Part shown: positions 1 to 16,777 of the stretch, one piece after another | Layout: each line of letters opens with the position of its first letter | Numbering within the stretch: position 1 is the first letter of the stretch | Source of the DNA: Rhynchonema sp. JSB1_4 | Lineage: Eukaryota > Nematoda > Chromadorea > Monhysterida > Xyalidae | Reading direction: 5' to 3' | Length of the DNA: 64,000 bases | Assembly (NCBI GenBank): GCA_030248065.1 | Contig: JASAMV010005140.1 | Coordinates: 1-64,000 of the forward strand | Program-made: the position numbers and the translations under genes | The notes under the pieces: model-generated | Seen by the model: the letters and a program-made list of their open reading frames with translations, nothing else | Databases searched by the model: none | Told to the model about the DNA's origin: nothing

Positions 1-3000
1 TACGACATGCCCCCGGGCACTTTTTCCTAGTGCAATCGAAATACACTCACGGTTCACCGTCATTATAGTGCCCATCTATCGAGTGAAGCTCTCTGTCGTA
101 TTTTTTAACGATATTTTGATCCCTGATGTTGTTAACGTTCTAACTACCATTCTACAACAGTAAATATTGTTCATAGCGATCGAAAATGGCGGCTCCCGAT
201 CATGTCACAACAACCACAAACGCACCAAATTTCCGTCTGAGTACCAGCTGCGATTCGATGTGTCTGCATCGGTCCAGATGTTTCAACAATGTTTTGACCG
301 TAAAACCACGATTGCCCAACGTGATCAACCACTGCTGCGCTGGGTTGGGTTTATGACGAATGGATTCGATCAGATCCGCGCTGCAACTACGAAATTTGAG
401 TCAGAAAACATCAGCGGTAATAGGCTACAAAAGACAAGCAGGCAAGAAACACGAGAATCCGATAGGATCCGCTTTGTCGGGGGAGATTCTTAAATTTCGA
501 CGAGGGAGAGTAAAAATCGTTTATTTTGAGACTGAGAAAAACTGGGTGGAAGTCGGGGCATCAATGAATTTCGAAACATCCTGTTATTTACAAGAAGTCA
601 GTGACCAAGCCAAATCCTATCACCAACTCAGATAGGGGGAAGAAGCACTAACTCTTGGAAAAATCATCCAAAACTAACGGCAATCTATCTTCGGGCTGTA
701 GCCGTGCGGTCAAAGCCAGCCACAGTTCGTCCCTTGACAAATGCCGTGACAGTGACATTACCGTACCCCAGGGCAGATCCACCAGGTTTGTATCCATATC
801 TGGAGACTCAGGTCAGAGATATTTGCATTTTCACCTGTCTTTAAAATTGTATCTTGCTTTCGAAAAACCCGGCCAATCAGAGCAGCATGAGTCGTCTCTC
901 TGATCTGATACAGTATGAAACGGTCACCATAACCGAGCCTTTGGTCATCACCATGGCAGAAAAACAAATCCCAGCAGACATTCATTTTTCCAGACCTTTA
1001 TTTGAATGTGAGTGAATTGACATAGTACATAAAACGTAGAGATTAAACACCCAAATATAGATTAACATAATAATAATAATATTTAACGTAGTTGTATAAA
1101 GAATAATAATTATATAATCGCGTGACATAACGACACGTGATAGTATAACAAACGAACCATAAGATAAATGTAATAAGCGCATGTTTGTAAAAACGTAAGC
1201 CAATTTATAAAAGATCAGAGAAAATGTGTGTGTGTTTTGAATGCACGCCAGAAACCGACCGAATAAAAGCTGAGAGCAAAACAATTGGGTAAATATAAAC
1301 AACAAGCTGTCTAGATATACGCTATGGCAGATTATGTATTACACGGGGCGCGTTCGACCTGGGTTTTACAAAAACCAATTTTTCGCATCAGCCTTATTTA
1401 GTTCCATTTGAGACATCAGCCAAACACCCCTGGCGGATGTTTCATAAAGCAAGCAGACTAAACAAAGTTGGTGTTTACTCTGACAGAAAAGAACTATTTT
1501 GATTCAGAACCGAATTACGTATAAACATCAGCGTGTCCACAGACTTAAGCTGGAGTTATACTTGTCCATTTTGGGCTTGTAGACAATGAGGACAAATTTT
1601 TGTTTGAATCGTATTTTGTGATAGAGTTGATGCACTAATTTCGACCAGCGTAAAAGTTGTTTCCCTGCACCAAATGAACAACTTTTACGCTGGTCGAAAT
1701 TAGTGCTCCAACTCTATCAGAAAGTATAACCATAGCAAAAATTTGTCCTCATTGTCTACAAGCCCAAAATGGACAAGTATAACTCCACCTTAACGCACCA
1801 GTCGGTTAAACTATTGAAATACGATAAGCGCTAATAACGTCCTTCCAGATAAATCCAAAATATTGTCAGCCATTTTTGAAAATCAATGGTTCCTTTGTAA
1901 AATGCCTCATATTAAGCGCAGTAACAGTTACATGTTGCACATAAACGCAAATCAACCGCTTACTCCACAATCATAGAAATTGCCGCGTCAGAATACATTT
2001 ATGTTAAAGATGGATGTGACTTGAAAATCTGGGAAAAAGCAGGTGAATTCGATTTGAAAATAAACAGAAACTAGAAATTGCAATATACCGACCAACGTAT
2101 CAAATCTGTGTAAAAACGACGTGTAATAAAAGATCAGGATAACCTTTACAAAATATGATCATAATATTGAAAACCAACTAACGTAGATATTGGCAATATA
2201 TAGTACACAGGACACAAACGAAAATGAGAACAACGCGAAATCACAATACTGAATGAGACACAAAGTAGTAATGTAGCAGTTGTATAGTTGAAGAACAAGC
2301 GAACAATGAAAAAACAAAACAAAAACAATGTTTTCTTTTCCATTTTGTTTCAAAATGACTAACTGAACCGGTAGCTGCTGAAGTCTCAGAAAATTGTAGA
2401 TTTGTAATTTTGTAATTGTAATTTTGTAATCTGTAGATTGTAAATTTCATAACATCTGGCGAAATTTTCCTGAACAACAGCAGTGTTGAGTTTCTATCGA
2501 GCTAGGTACAGGTGTCGAAAAAAATTACCTTGATAGCAGAAAGAGTAGACAAACGACGTGGACAACGCTAAGCCTTGAGAATGATCATACAATATTAACC
2601 AGTATGTAGCGTGTGTATGACATCATCATCATTATGTATACGTATTCAACAACAGGTAAACGCGTGGCGAACAAAAAACCGACCGAAAATAGCAAAAAAC
2701 CATGAGAACATAAACAAACAAAAAAACAGTGGTAAAGCTATGATCTGTTGAATATTAAAGAATTAATGAGTGTTTTTGTGCGTCGTGACTTCACAATTGA
2801 GTAGAGAGTGTGGGTGTGTGTTATCGGTGTGAAACATCAGGACCAAATAAGTGCCCCAGAACAGACACAGTACGTTGTGGTGGTGAACAGAACCGTACAA
2901 CAAAATGTATACAATGAAACTCTGCATTACTCATGACATTAGCTACAACGGTCTAACCGACAACAGAAAATAACAACTTGTCGCTAGGTGGGCGCTCAAA

Positions 3001-3406
3001 GCGGGCAGAGAAACCGAAAATATCCCGCGTCCGCGAGGCGATTTTGAAACATCACAAGATCATACAAATACAAAATCGTTCCGCAACGCGACTGATCCTT
3101 GTTTCAAGGAATGAAAACATTTCGGCATTGAAGTTCGATCAAAACGTCGCAACAAAGGAAATTTAACGAAATACCAAAATTACCTCAAGTAAACTCCTTG
3201 GGTGTTGCTGTTAGGTGTTTTGTCGTCACATCGATTCAAACAAGACTACAGTCCTTTCCAGTGGTTGTCGACTTTTAAAAATAACGATTAAATGACGAAT
3301 TGTTGTTGTAGTTGCGATGGTGGGTGTTGAATTGATAACACAGTGCCGATTGAAACGTTGATAGTTGACAATGGTGTGTACATGTGCGATGGGCAATATC
3401 GTCCGA
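1..3406. other. Gene-poor flank, 3' of the G-beta gene
   Basis: No recognisable coding region. The longest open frames (for example 167-493 on plus and 982-1305 on minus) have no familiar motif, and their composition is that of AT-rich spacer. The stretch from 2978 to 3163 encodes a basic 62-residue frame that I do not recognise. The only structured element is the fold-back repeat at 1551-1787. The last part, just below 3407, should hold the 3' untranslated region of the minus-strand G-beta gene. A terminal exon of another gene near 1-1000 cannot be excluded. Confidence 0.5.
1551..1787. repeat. Fold-back (hairpin) element, about 110-bp arms
   Basis: The left arm starts TGGAGTTATACTTGTCC and the right arm ends with its reverse complement. 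The arms stay paired, with small mismatches, down to a loop of about 17 bases near 1661-1677. The inner arm carries TTTCGACCAGCGTAAAAG. The same core appears singly near 19385, 28029 and 46886, and as a smaller hairpin at 52610-52685, so this is a dispersed fold-back or MITE family. The termini and any target duplication were not resolved. Confidence 0.75.
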
Positions 3407-8067
<4,661 letters not shown>

Positions 8068-11040
8068 GTTGACGTTGAGTGGTAGAGTTTATGGTTTGTG
8101 TGAGCGATCAGCAACCAATCACTCAATATGAACACGGGTATGTAGCACCAGGTAATTGTTCACTTGTGGTGGGTGTGTTTGTGGCAGAGTTGATATAATA
8201 GTGCTGATGTACTCGATTTCGGTCGTCACTGACGGGCTGATCGCGTTGTTGTTGTAATGGTGGTGGTTGCAATTGACGCGCTGCACCCGAGGCCGCGATT
8301 CGCAGATGCCGTCGTCTGCAATAAATAAACAATATCACTCCATTCGGTAAATATCGTTCCGCGCAACTTGTTTTGCTCATTTCCTTGGAACGGCAGACGA
8401 ACCGACCGAACAACCACTACTTTATTGATACTGTGGAATTTTTGATTGATTCGATCCTCAAGTCGACACGAAAATTAGCACGCTCACGAAATTATGCAAA
8501 AACGTACACCTCCACTCCCACTAAGCACCTCAATCTCAGTACAAGACCAACCCACGGTGGAATTGCAACTGATGACGTTAACAGCGTCCGGTAACCAACT
8601 AAGAACTACCTGTGCTGCTTGCTTATTATGAAGCAAATATAGCGCCTCACCTCAAAATGACTAAACTAGGCATGTATGTCTTTGTTCTTTCAATTACACT
8701 CTCTCTTTCAGTGTGTATGCCCTAGCAACGCGCATGGATGCATGTGTTTGTGTGCCCTTCCCATATTGTCAAGGCAACCGTTTGAATGCACGCAAGTATG
8801 TCATTGTCAAAGAAATTGCTTAGCTGACTGGGATGTATACAGTCAGCGAGAACGGGCTCACAAAATTATTAATAATGGCCTGGTGGGTTGGGGTGTGATA
8901 CAGACAAACACACACCTGGTGCTTCGGTTGTTGCTGGGTGCAAGCGCAAAAATACCTGGGTTGGATTCGGCATACATCGACTTAAAATGCTTGTTCCAAG
9001 ATGTATTGACAACGACACCAGTCTATTTCTATTTTGTTCAACCGTCGCTTGCCACTTGAATATGCACCCCCTGTATTCCAGAAACGTTTTACCGTTTGGT
9101 TTTCATTTTCCCCCAAATCAGGCTGTCGGCGTTAGTGTTGATTTTTGCGCCATTAACCGAGGCTGAGAGGTTCGTTTATTTGCGTGTGGTGGTGGCTTTT
9201 TGAATCAAATCCCGGCCATTTTCAATGTCATTTACCGTGAAATGCACCGTTAGTTGGCCAGCACGGCGTTAAATACGCTTATGTGCACGTGTGTAGGTAG
9301 GTGTATAGGTACAATGAGCGTCGAAAGCCCGACCCCATCGAACAGCTAGCCGCGCCGCACAAACAAGTACATATCTGTTGTGTGTCGATGTGGCAGCGGC
9401 GTATAGAAGCTCTGTGAGCGGCGACGAGACAAACCACCACATACATGTGTGCCGCACACACATCCCGCGCTCGCTATATGGTGCTTTGCTTGGTGGCTGT
9501 GTGGTTGTGCACATATGCCCTGCCACGTATTAGCTGGCTGCTGCTGCCTGTCCCGGCGTCAACGTGTACAGCCATAGCATCCAGTCAGTCCCCCAGCAGC
9601 CAGCAGTGCTCTTGCTCGCTGATTGTGTGTGTACATGTATTATACACGTATGTGCGTCAAACAAGCAAGACACACACACACACACACATTAGCGCGCAGC
9701 TATATGGACATGTACAGAGCTTGCTCCTGCTGTCGACATACATACAATGCATGTACATAGTTGTGGCTTGCCGTGAGACACAAGAGCGCGCAGCGCGGTA
9801 ACGGCTCAAGCACACACACACACGCACGAGTAATACTGTTGCTGCTTGCTTGCTATGTAGCTAGTAGCTCGACTAGCCGCACGCAACCAGCGTAATGTAC
9901 ATGTACGAGCTGGCTGGCTCTGGCTGCACGACGGGCGCCGTGCAAGCGAACGAGTTTCAAACGCATCGTAATTTCGATGTCTGCAAGCGCGTATGCGTGT
10001 GGTGTGCATGACCATCATGCGACACACACACAAGACGCTCGTCGTTGGTTGGGTGTCTGTGCTCGTGGATGACAGTCGCCTCGACTAATGCACTGCACAT
10101 GTTTGGTCATGGTATCAATGTTACATTGGATGCTACTGTGCTGGCTATGATCAAGACGATGACACCTGTGTGTGTGTGAACGCGACACTGACTGGTTGAC
10201 TGCAGACACAAGTGTGTGAGTAAAAAAGCGGGAAGTACTTGCCAACCTAATAAAATATTGCTCATGCAGTGGGTGTGATACATGTTCTGGTCACATTAAA
10301 TCATAATTGTGTCTCAGATTGTTTGCAACGGGGTCAAACCAACGCGAGTTAATCAAGGTATCATGTAGCAGGTCTGCGCATGTCAAAAAGTTGATATTGT
10401 TTAGTTGGTTACACGTACACGAACGCTGCTTGTCATCATCATGATCCAGGCACCGGAATGATCGTGGATCAACGCAAGGCAAACCCAGTTCCACCACTCA
10501 CCAACGCACAGTGATAATACAATCCTCCCAGTTAGACGTCGCCTGTCCTCCCGATACAGCAGCCCGTTGGTGTTGCGTCGTTGATTGTTGTTGTTGACAA
10601 CAGAATGGTGTTGGCTTGATTGCAGCTAATCAATAATGCAGCAGCAACAGCGATCACAATACTCGATGTGTTGTGCACGTGCGATCAGTGACTTTGACTG
10701 GCACACACACTCCAGCAGCAGCGCAACGTACAGCTACGTGGTTGGCGTCGTGCTCATTGCAATCTCGAACGTGCCGTCTGTCATTCGCACCGATTATCAG
10801 TCGCAATCAAACGGGGTTTTCTGTAAAATGGAACAAAATGAAAAGGTTGACGCAGGCGGAAAACACGTGATTGTTTGTTATCGAACACTCTAACGATAAA
10901 AGGGAGCGAGAAATAATTGTGACGCAAGTAGACGAATAAGATAAGATCAACAAGACGTCTGCTGGCTGCCAGCTTGATTTTGGAAATAAGTCACTGATTG
11001 GCACAGAATGTGCACAGATGCGATTGGCGATGGTATGGTG
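8068..11040. other. Upstream region of the G-beta gene; no coding region seen
   Basis: About 3 kb without a supported gene. The first few hundred bases should hold the promoter and 5' untranslated exon(s) of the minus-strand G-beta gene, but I cannot place a start site. From 9270 to 10250 the sequence is rich in CA/TG dinucleotides (for example 9668-9690 and near 9814) and in CATGTACA-type words, typical of simple-sequence-rich spacer. Short frames on both strands are repetitive and unconvincing. Confidence 0.5.
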
Positions 11041-11174
11041 GAGCTTATAAACCAGGGTAACTGATAGCGATGGGCATCGGTGTCGGAAAAAAGTCGGGGT
11101 CGGGATCGACACTACTAATGTCGGTGTCGGCCACCAAAAGTGTCGTTTTTTCAGCTCTCGGTAGGGTGGGGTCG

Positions 11175-11290
11175 AAAACCCCGAAAAAAACCCCGAAAAA
11201 AAAACCCCGAAAAATAAAAACCCCGAAAATAAAACCCCGAAAACGAAAAACCCCGAAAAAAAACCCCGAAAACGAAAAACCCCGAAAAAT
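11175..11290 (+). repeat. CCCCGAAAAA minisatellite, forward orientation
   Basis: Roughly ten units of a 9-13 bp word (CCCCGAAAAA with variable A-run, some CGAAAA-CGAAAAA). Translated frames here (KPRKIKTP and similar) are artefacts of the repeat. The reverse-complement array lies at 11767-11893, so the pair could fold into a long imperfect stem around the 11.3-11.76 kb spacer. Confidence 0.85.
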
Positions 11291-11404
11291 ATAAAATGTG
11301 TGGAAAACAATTCTTTTTGTTAGAGAAGGGTATTCATCTCGTTCGTGCACCAAAAAAATGGGCACTGGTACAGTTCGGGCACAAGTTAGGTAATTCTCCT
11401 TTGG

Positions 11405-11640
11405 TCATGTCTTCCTGGCTGGCAGCCTAAGCCTAAGCCTAACCCTGAAGGAAAGCCTGAGCAGTTAGGTTTTTGTGGAAGTTTTCTTCAAATGGACAGG
11501 TCTTCCTGGCTGGCAGCCTAAGCCTAAGCCTAACCCTGAAAGAAAGCATGTGCAGGTGTACATTTGTGGATGTTTCCTTCATATGGACACGTCTTCCTGG
11601 CTGGCAGCCTAAGCCTAAGCCTATGAACAAGCTTAAGCCC
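11405..11640 (+). repeat. Three tandem ~91-bp units, each with three TTAGGC-type telomere hexamers
   Basis: Each unit contains GTCTTCCTGGCTGGCA followed by GCCTAAGCCTAAGCCTAA, that is three copies of TTAGGC read on minus. The runs sit at about 11425-11442, 11515-11532 and 11606-11622; the third lacks its last base. Tails differ between units. A fourth unit in reverse orientation is at 25524-25555. TTAGGC is the nematode telomere repeat, so these are short interstitial telomere-like tracts inside a larger dispersed repeat. Confidence 0.75.
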
Positions 11641-11766
11641 AAGTCTAGGTTCAAGTCTGATCCGAAGCCAATTTATCAAGTGTAGGGGTGATGTTTCACT
11701 CGTGGGTCACGAGCGACATGAATACCCACCTCCAACAAGATTTTTTTCATCACTGACATTTTTTTA

Positions 11767-11893
11767 TTTTTCGGGCTTTTTTCGGGGTTTTTCGTTTTCG
11801 GGGTTTTTTTTCGGGGTTTTTCATTTTCGGGGTTTTTTTCGGGGTTTTCCGTTTCGGGGTTTTTTTTTCGGGGTTTTTTTTTCGGGGTTTTCG
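11767..11893 (-). repeat. CCCCGAAAAA minisatellite, reverse orientation
   Basis: The array is TTTTTCGGGG repeated about ten times with variable T-runs, the mirror of the array at 11175-11290. Immediately beyond it the sequence CTCTCGGTAG recurs (also next to the first array at about 11155). This suggests that a larger unit, not only the decamer, was inverted and duplicated. Confidence 0.8.
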
Positions 11894-13509
11894 ACGGCCA
11901 CCTCTCGGTAGCGTCGGTATGTGGTTTTTGAGCCTCAAAATTGGTCCCAAAGAGGCTATTTTTTGCAGAAAATTCGCTTTGCACTGCAAAAAATTGATTT
12001 TTTTGCACTCAACCGCAGGTTTTATACGTAGGTCGTTCAGACAACGCGGATGTCGTTAATGCGCTACGAAATGGTCCTCTGATGCTTGAAAGCACAAAAA
12101 ATACTATTTTTTGTCCGAAAAATTATAAACGTGTGCTGTCACGAACCCAAAAGGTACTCTAAACCTTCGCGCTGAACTTTCGGAACAATTCGAAAACTTG
12201 CAAGAGCGTTTTCGGCAGTTTTATGCCAAAATGGTCGGTCAGTCAATTCAAGAACCCAGATACTGGCGCAAAAATGTCGTTGTCATCATGGGATATCAAA
12301 TTTTGATTTTCTGGGGTCATCTACGAAAAAGTGGAGGGAGTTTCCAAAATGTGTCTTCTCTTCTGTATAAAATTTTCGTAAGTCATCAAACCAACAGTAA
12401 TACGAAGGGGCAATCCTGCGACAAAAGCCTAAATTTTGCGCTGAATGGAAGTTGCATGTTTATGATCAAAAACAGTGGAAGTCGGTGTCAGGTAAATGGT
12501 TGCAAGGTACTCTTGGGGGATAGATCCAGATGGCTGCAAGGTACCAGCCTCCGGAAGGTTGCAAAGTACTCTGTGGTCCAAAAACGGGTGTTTTTTGCAA
12601 GCATTATACTGCAAAATTGAACAAAAACGTTGGAACTTTTTTGCATTCTGGCCGAACATTTGCCTAAAATGAAATGGCTACTAAATGGACGCTTGCGCGA
12701 TTTTTGGGGTCTTGAGGTTGAAAAACACCCATTTTTGCCTAAGGAAACCACAAATTGATGGTTGCAAGGGTGTGCCGTGGCTACTTCTGAGGGGGAGAGG
12801 TACTGTACCTTGCGGCCAAAAACAGGGGGAGTGGCAGTGATGTGGTTGGGGGGGGGGGGGTACTTCGGGAATTCCGAAGTCAAAAGCACCCGCTTTTGAG
12901 CAAATTTTGCTTTGATTATGTTTTGTCAAACCCAGCCCGCGTGTTGGCACGAAAAATGGTCGCTTTCAGCTGTTTCAGGCGATTTTAAAGCGATTTTGTC
13001 ACTAAGGTTCGAATATTCAAGACAATTTTTCGCCATTTTCATACCAAAAACACATTTTCTCCGAAAAATAAATTATTGGTAATTTTTTTCGGGTAATTTA
13101 TTTTCGAAAATTACCGGGCTCCGGAAAAAACGGTTTTTTCGATACGACCTACTGTACCGGGCTCGGGGAGGGGGATACGTACTGTACCAGAGCCGATGGC
13201 CTGGGGGATTATGTACCTAGGGGGGGGGGTTCGCGCGTAGCGCTCGAATTTTGGGTAATTTGAGGTAAAAACCACTGATTTTACACTAATATTGGCCATT
13301 TTGGTCAAAAATAGGCACTTTTGGGGCAAAATCGGGGGATACCTACTGTACCGTGGTGAAATTTGGGGGGATACCTACTGTACCGTGCCAAACATCGGGG
13401 GTATACCTACTGCACCCCACCAGGCGAGGCGATACCTACTGTACTGGGGGCTACCCCCCAAACCCCCCACTTCCAACGCTGACTACAACCAACCCCCAAG
13501 TGTCCAACC
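11894..13509. other. Repeat-derived spacer with homopolymer G runs
   Basis: No gene. AT-rich blocks such as CCATTTTTG and GGCGAAAAAT alternate with long G or C runs. A diverged direct repeat of about 230 bp links 12490-12760 to 13531-13770; both contain GGTTGCAAGGTA, GGGTGTTTTTTGCA, GCATTATACTGCAAA and AAAAACACCCATTTTTG. A GC-rich near-palindrome lies at about 13231-13246. I could not delimit element ends here, although the start of a TIR (CAGTGATGTGGTTGGG) is visible at about 12836. Confidence 0.55.
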
Positions 13510-13890
13510 CAGTGTAGTGGCAGGCAAAGGGTTGCAAGGTGGTACCCTTGGGGGGATGGATTCAGATGGTTGCAAGATGCAAGGTACCCCTTACCCAGCC
13601 TCCGGCAGGTTGCAAGGTACCCCTGAGGTCCGAAAAAAGGGTGTTTTTTGCATGCATTATACTGCAAATTTGGCCGAAAAATTTGCCTAAAATACCTATT
13701 ATATGGAGGTTTGGGGTTTTGAGGTCGAAAAACACCCATTTTTGTCTATAAAAACCATAAATTGATGGTTGCAAGGTACCTACCCTCCCCCCATAAGTGT
13801 TGACGATAGATAGATGAATTTGGGGGACCCCCCACCCCACCCCCCCAGTACTACCCTGCCCCCCATCCCATCCCCCCAGCCACTACACTG
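13510..13890. mobile_element. hAT-like MITE, 381 bp
   Basis: Terminal inverted repeats CAGTGTAGTGGC and GCCACTACACTG match perfectly over 12 bp. The flanking octamers GTCCAACC and CCCCAAAC agree at five of eight positions only, so the target duplication is either decayed or absent. The interior repeats TACC and G/C-run motifs. It contains the second copy of the 230-bp repeat also seen at 12490-12760. There is no coding capacity, so it would depend on a transposase supplied elsewhere. Confidence 0.6.
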
Positions 13891-14531
13891 CCCCAAACCC
13901 AAACCCCTCTGGTCTTATGACTTATGGTACGGTGTACGGGTAAGTATGACGAGAACAGAGGGCAATCGCCCACAACTCCCTGCCACTGCTATGATTGAGT
14001 AGATTGACGCCGGCCAGAGGTCGCAACGGACCGCGAGGCTACTGAGTACTGCTACTGAAGTGACTTATTTTACTGAAAGAATAGTCATTTTATGTCAAAA
14101 ACACTAAAATTTTTGACAGATTCGGCAAGTAAGTGATCAGTACTTGCCTTGCCTATCTGACAACTTTTTCATTCAAACCAATCACTTTTCCGCAAAAAAA
14201 TAGATTCAGCCGCGTTTTGACCACCTCGGGCCGGGCCGGAGATTTGGGGGCTCGGTCGGACCGATTGCGACTTGCGACCTCTGATTGACGCTGTTAAAGC
14301 GGAAAATACCCAAAACAGAAGATTTTTAGGGGTATGATTAAGAGTGATTTTTTTCGTCGGGGGGACGGGGGGCTGAATGAAAAATAGAACCCCATTAATT
14401 GCCCCCATGAATTGAACCCCACCCAAATGATGACCCCAGCGAATACCGTAAAAACCTAAATACAGCCCCCCCGGAATAGAGCCCCCCCGTAATACAGCCC
14501 CCCAAAAAGGGGTCAGTGAATTAATAGAGCC

Positions 14532-14954
14532 CAGTGCTGTGGCTACTTTTGCGGGGCGGGTATTGTACATAGGTGGAAAAATCCGGGGCGGGTAGGGGGG
14601 TAGTGTACCTGGGATCTTGGGGGGGGGGGGAGAAATCCGGTTTGGGGGGGGAGGGGGGGAAGACTTTTCGGGGCGGGTAGGGTACAACACTAGTTTTTTC
14701 GCGTGCCTGTTTTTATGTACCAAAAAGTACATATATCGCGCGCAGCGCGAGAAATTTTTTGCACTTTTTAGGGTTTTCGGTCGAAATTTGGGCATTTTTG
14801 ACCGAAAAATGGGCATTTTGGGGGTAAAAATCGGGGCGGGTAGGGTACCAGAGCGGGGCGGGTAGGGGGTAGGGGTAGCGTACCAGGCCGGGGCGGGTAG
14901 GGTACCATTGGGTGGGGCGGACCCCCCCCCCCACCCTCCCCAGCCACAGCACTG
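14532..14954. mobile_element. hAT-like MITE, 423 bp, with 8-bp target duplication ATAGAGCC
   Basis: Ends CAGTGCTGTGGCTA and AGCCACAGCACTG form the TIR. The octamer ATAGAGCC stands immediately before (14524-14531) and after (14955-14962) the element, the hallmark of hAT transposition. At the centre (about 14736-14751) lies the palindrome CGCGCGCAGCGCG, flanked by AT-rich arms. GGGGCGGGTAGGGTACC motifs are repeated near both ends. There is no open frame. Confidence 0.85.
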
Positions 14955-15285
14955 ATAGAGCCCACCTAACAAGTAACATCCCCTTCCCCTAAAACCCCTA
15001 TACAGTGGTGTATTAACGCTTGATAGTGGTGCACAGGTACATTTATGCACGTTTGTTGTTCGTTCAGAGCACATAATACCCCTCTTATTGACCAATAGAC
15101 ACGAATAAATGCGACTACAAGCGAAAAAAACATCCTTTCAATCAAACCCCTTTTTAGGGGTTTTTGGGGTATTTCTGGGAACATTTTCTTCAGGTTCGGG
15201 TCAGTGAATTAATAGTGGCCCCCGGAATAGAGCCCCCGTAATAGAGCCCCCAAAATGGGGTCAGTGAGTTAATAGAGCCCCCCTT

Positions 15286-15744
15286 CAGAGGTGGGAATCG
15301 GGCCGGGCGGAGGTTTCCGGCCCGAACGGTCGGGCCGGGCCGGGCCGGGCCGACTTTCCGGAATGTCGGGCAGGGCCGGGCCGGGGTGGCCGGCCCGAAA
15401 AGGCCCGACATCATCGAATTTCAATAGAAAATCGTGATTTTTTAGGCTAAATTTCTCAAAATTTCTCGCGATTCTGCAAATTAGTAGCGACTTCCATGAT
15501 TATCAGGCACTTTCAAACAAAAAAAACAGTAATTTTTGCACCAAAAAATTGATTCAAATTATCATCAGAAAAAGTCGGGCCGAAAAAATCGGGTCGGGCC
15601 GGGCCGGGCCGACTTTTTTCCAAGTCGGGCCGGGCCGGGCCGGACTTCCCGGCCCGAACTGTCGGGCCGGGCCGGGCCGGGCCGACCCCCGGACCTCGTC
15701 GGGCCGGGCCGGGCCGAGGTAACCCGGCCCGATTCCCACCTCTG
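15286..15744. mobile_element. hAT-like MITE made of GGGCC arrays, 459 bp, TSD CCCCCCTT
   Basis: The TIRs are perfect for at least 20 bp (CAGAGGTGGGAATCGGGCCG and its complement). The octamer CCCCCCTT flanks both sides. Most of the element is GGGCCGGGCC-type pentamer array in both orientations with an AT-rich middle (about 15410-15570), so the whole element can fold into a very stable stem. There is no coding capacity. Confidence 0.85.
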
Positions 15745-15873
15745 CCCCCCTTCTATTTAGGTTTTTACGGTAATAGATTAAATAGAACACCCGGCCTGCC
15801 CCCCCCACTCGGCCCGGCTCGGCCCGGTCGAAAAGTCAAAAACCGCGGTCCGGCCGTCTTCCACGGCCGGACC

Positions 15874-16769
15874 CAATGGTGTAGCTGGGGGGGAGTGGGG
15901 GGGTCCCCCCTAGGTACAGTAGGTAGGTTGCCGCCCCTCACCTGCTGGTACAGTAGGTAGGTTGCCGCCCCTCCCCTGGTACAGTAGCAGTGTAGTACTT
16001 GGTCAGGGTGTTGACGATAGATAGATTGGGACCCGAAATGTGTTGACGATAGATAGATGACCAAAGTCCGAAATCTGGGGGGGGTCGACCCAAACTTGTT
16101 GACGATAGATAGATGGTGGGGGGGGGGGTCGCCAAAAATCAAGGTATAGTATAGTGCATTAAGTAGGTAATAATGTGTAAATATTAATGAAAATGTGTAT
16201 AGATGTACTAAATCCGCGCGTAGCGCGCGATTTTTTGCCTATTTGGGACAAAAAATACCGATTTTGAGCCATTTTGAGGCAAAAATGCCCATTTTGGGGT
16301 CGAAATGTGTTGACGATAGATAGATTGTTCCCAGAATTTGTTGACGATAGATAGATTTGCCCATAAGTGTTGACGATAGATAGATGAAATCAAAAAGTGT
16401 TGACGATAGATAGATGAATTTGGGGGGGGACCCCCCCCCCCCCCCCCCCCCCCAAGTACTACCCTGTACAGTAGATAGGTTGCCGCCCCACCTAACTTTT
16501 CACCCAAAACATTCATTTTTGGCTTAAAATTGCATAAAATTAGCATATTTGTCTGCAAATAGGCGAAAAATCGCGCGCTGCGCGCGAAATTAGTGTTTTA
16601 GGACACATTTTCTTCAGTATTTAGACATAAAAAATTTCGGTTTCCAGATGACCCCCCCCCCAGTGGTACGACCCCCCCCCCTAGCTCGGCTGGTACAGTA
16701 GGCAGGTTGCCGCCCCGCATTTTGGGTGGTACAGTAGGTTGCCGCCCCGCCTGGGTAGCTACACCACTG
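15874..16769. mobile_element. hAT-like MITE interrupted by a second MITE; TSD GCCGGACC
   Basis: Ends CAATGGTGTAGCT and AGCTACACCACTG are a TIR with one mismatch. GCCGGACC flanks at 15866-15873 and 16770-16777. Near both ends it repeats GGTACAGTAGGTAGGTTGCC in either orientation. A complete 479-bp element (15988-16466) sits inside. With that and its duplicated octamer removed, this element would be about 409 bp, and its GC palindrome at about 16571-16586 falls at its centre. Confidence 0.85.
15988..16466. mobile_element. hAT-like MITE with seven TTGACGATAGATAGAT units, TSD TACAGTAG
   Basis: Ends CAGTGTAGTACTTGG and CCAAGTACTACCCTG; the flanking octamer TACAGTAG is exact on both sides. The 16-mer TTGACGATAGATAGAT occurs seven times, three in the left half and four in the right, all in the same orientation and separated by unrelated 12-45 bp spacers. 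The centre carries CCGCGCGTAGCGCGCG (about 16214). A second copy of the same element is at 34818-35284. Both have G or C homopolymers that may be length-unstable. Confidence 0.88.
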
Positions 16770-16777
16770 GCCGGACC

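Larger units (their letters stand above)
14444..15772. mobile_element. Outer TIR element TACCGTAAAAACC, host of two later insertions
   Basis: The left end TACCGTAAAAACCTAAATAC is mirrored at the right end (15753-15772) with one mismatch in 20. The interior is made of AATAGAGCCCCC and GGTCAGTGAATTAATAG words repeated on both sides (14470-14530 and 15200-15280). Two younger elements, 14532-14954 and 15286-15744, sit inside it with their own target duplications, so this is the oldest layer. The superfamily is uncertain. The 308-codon minus-strand frame across it is low-complexity and not a gene. Confidence 0.65.

Noticed and set aside
14169..15095. 308-codon open frame on minus
   Set aside because: It spans GC-rich TIR elements, is proline-rich low complexity, and crosses two transposon boundaries.
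15988..16420. CRISPR-like array of TTGACGATAGATAGAT repeats
   Set aside because: Spacers are irregular, the host is eukaryotic, and the repeats are internal to a TIR element with a target duplication.
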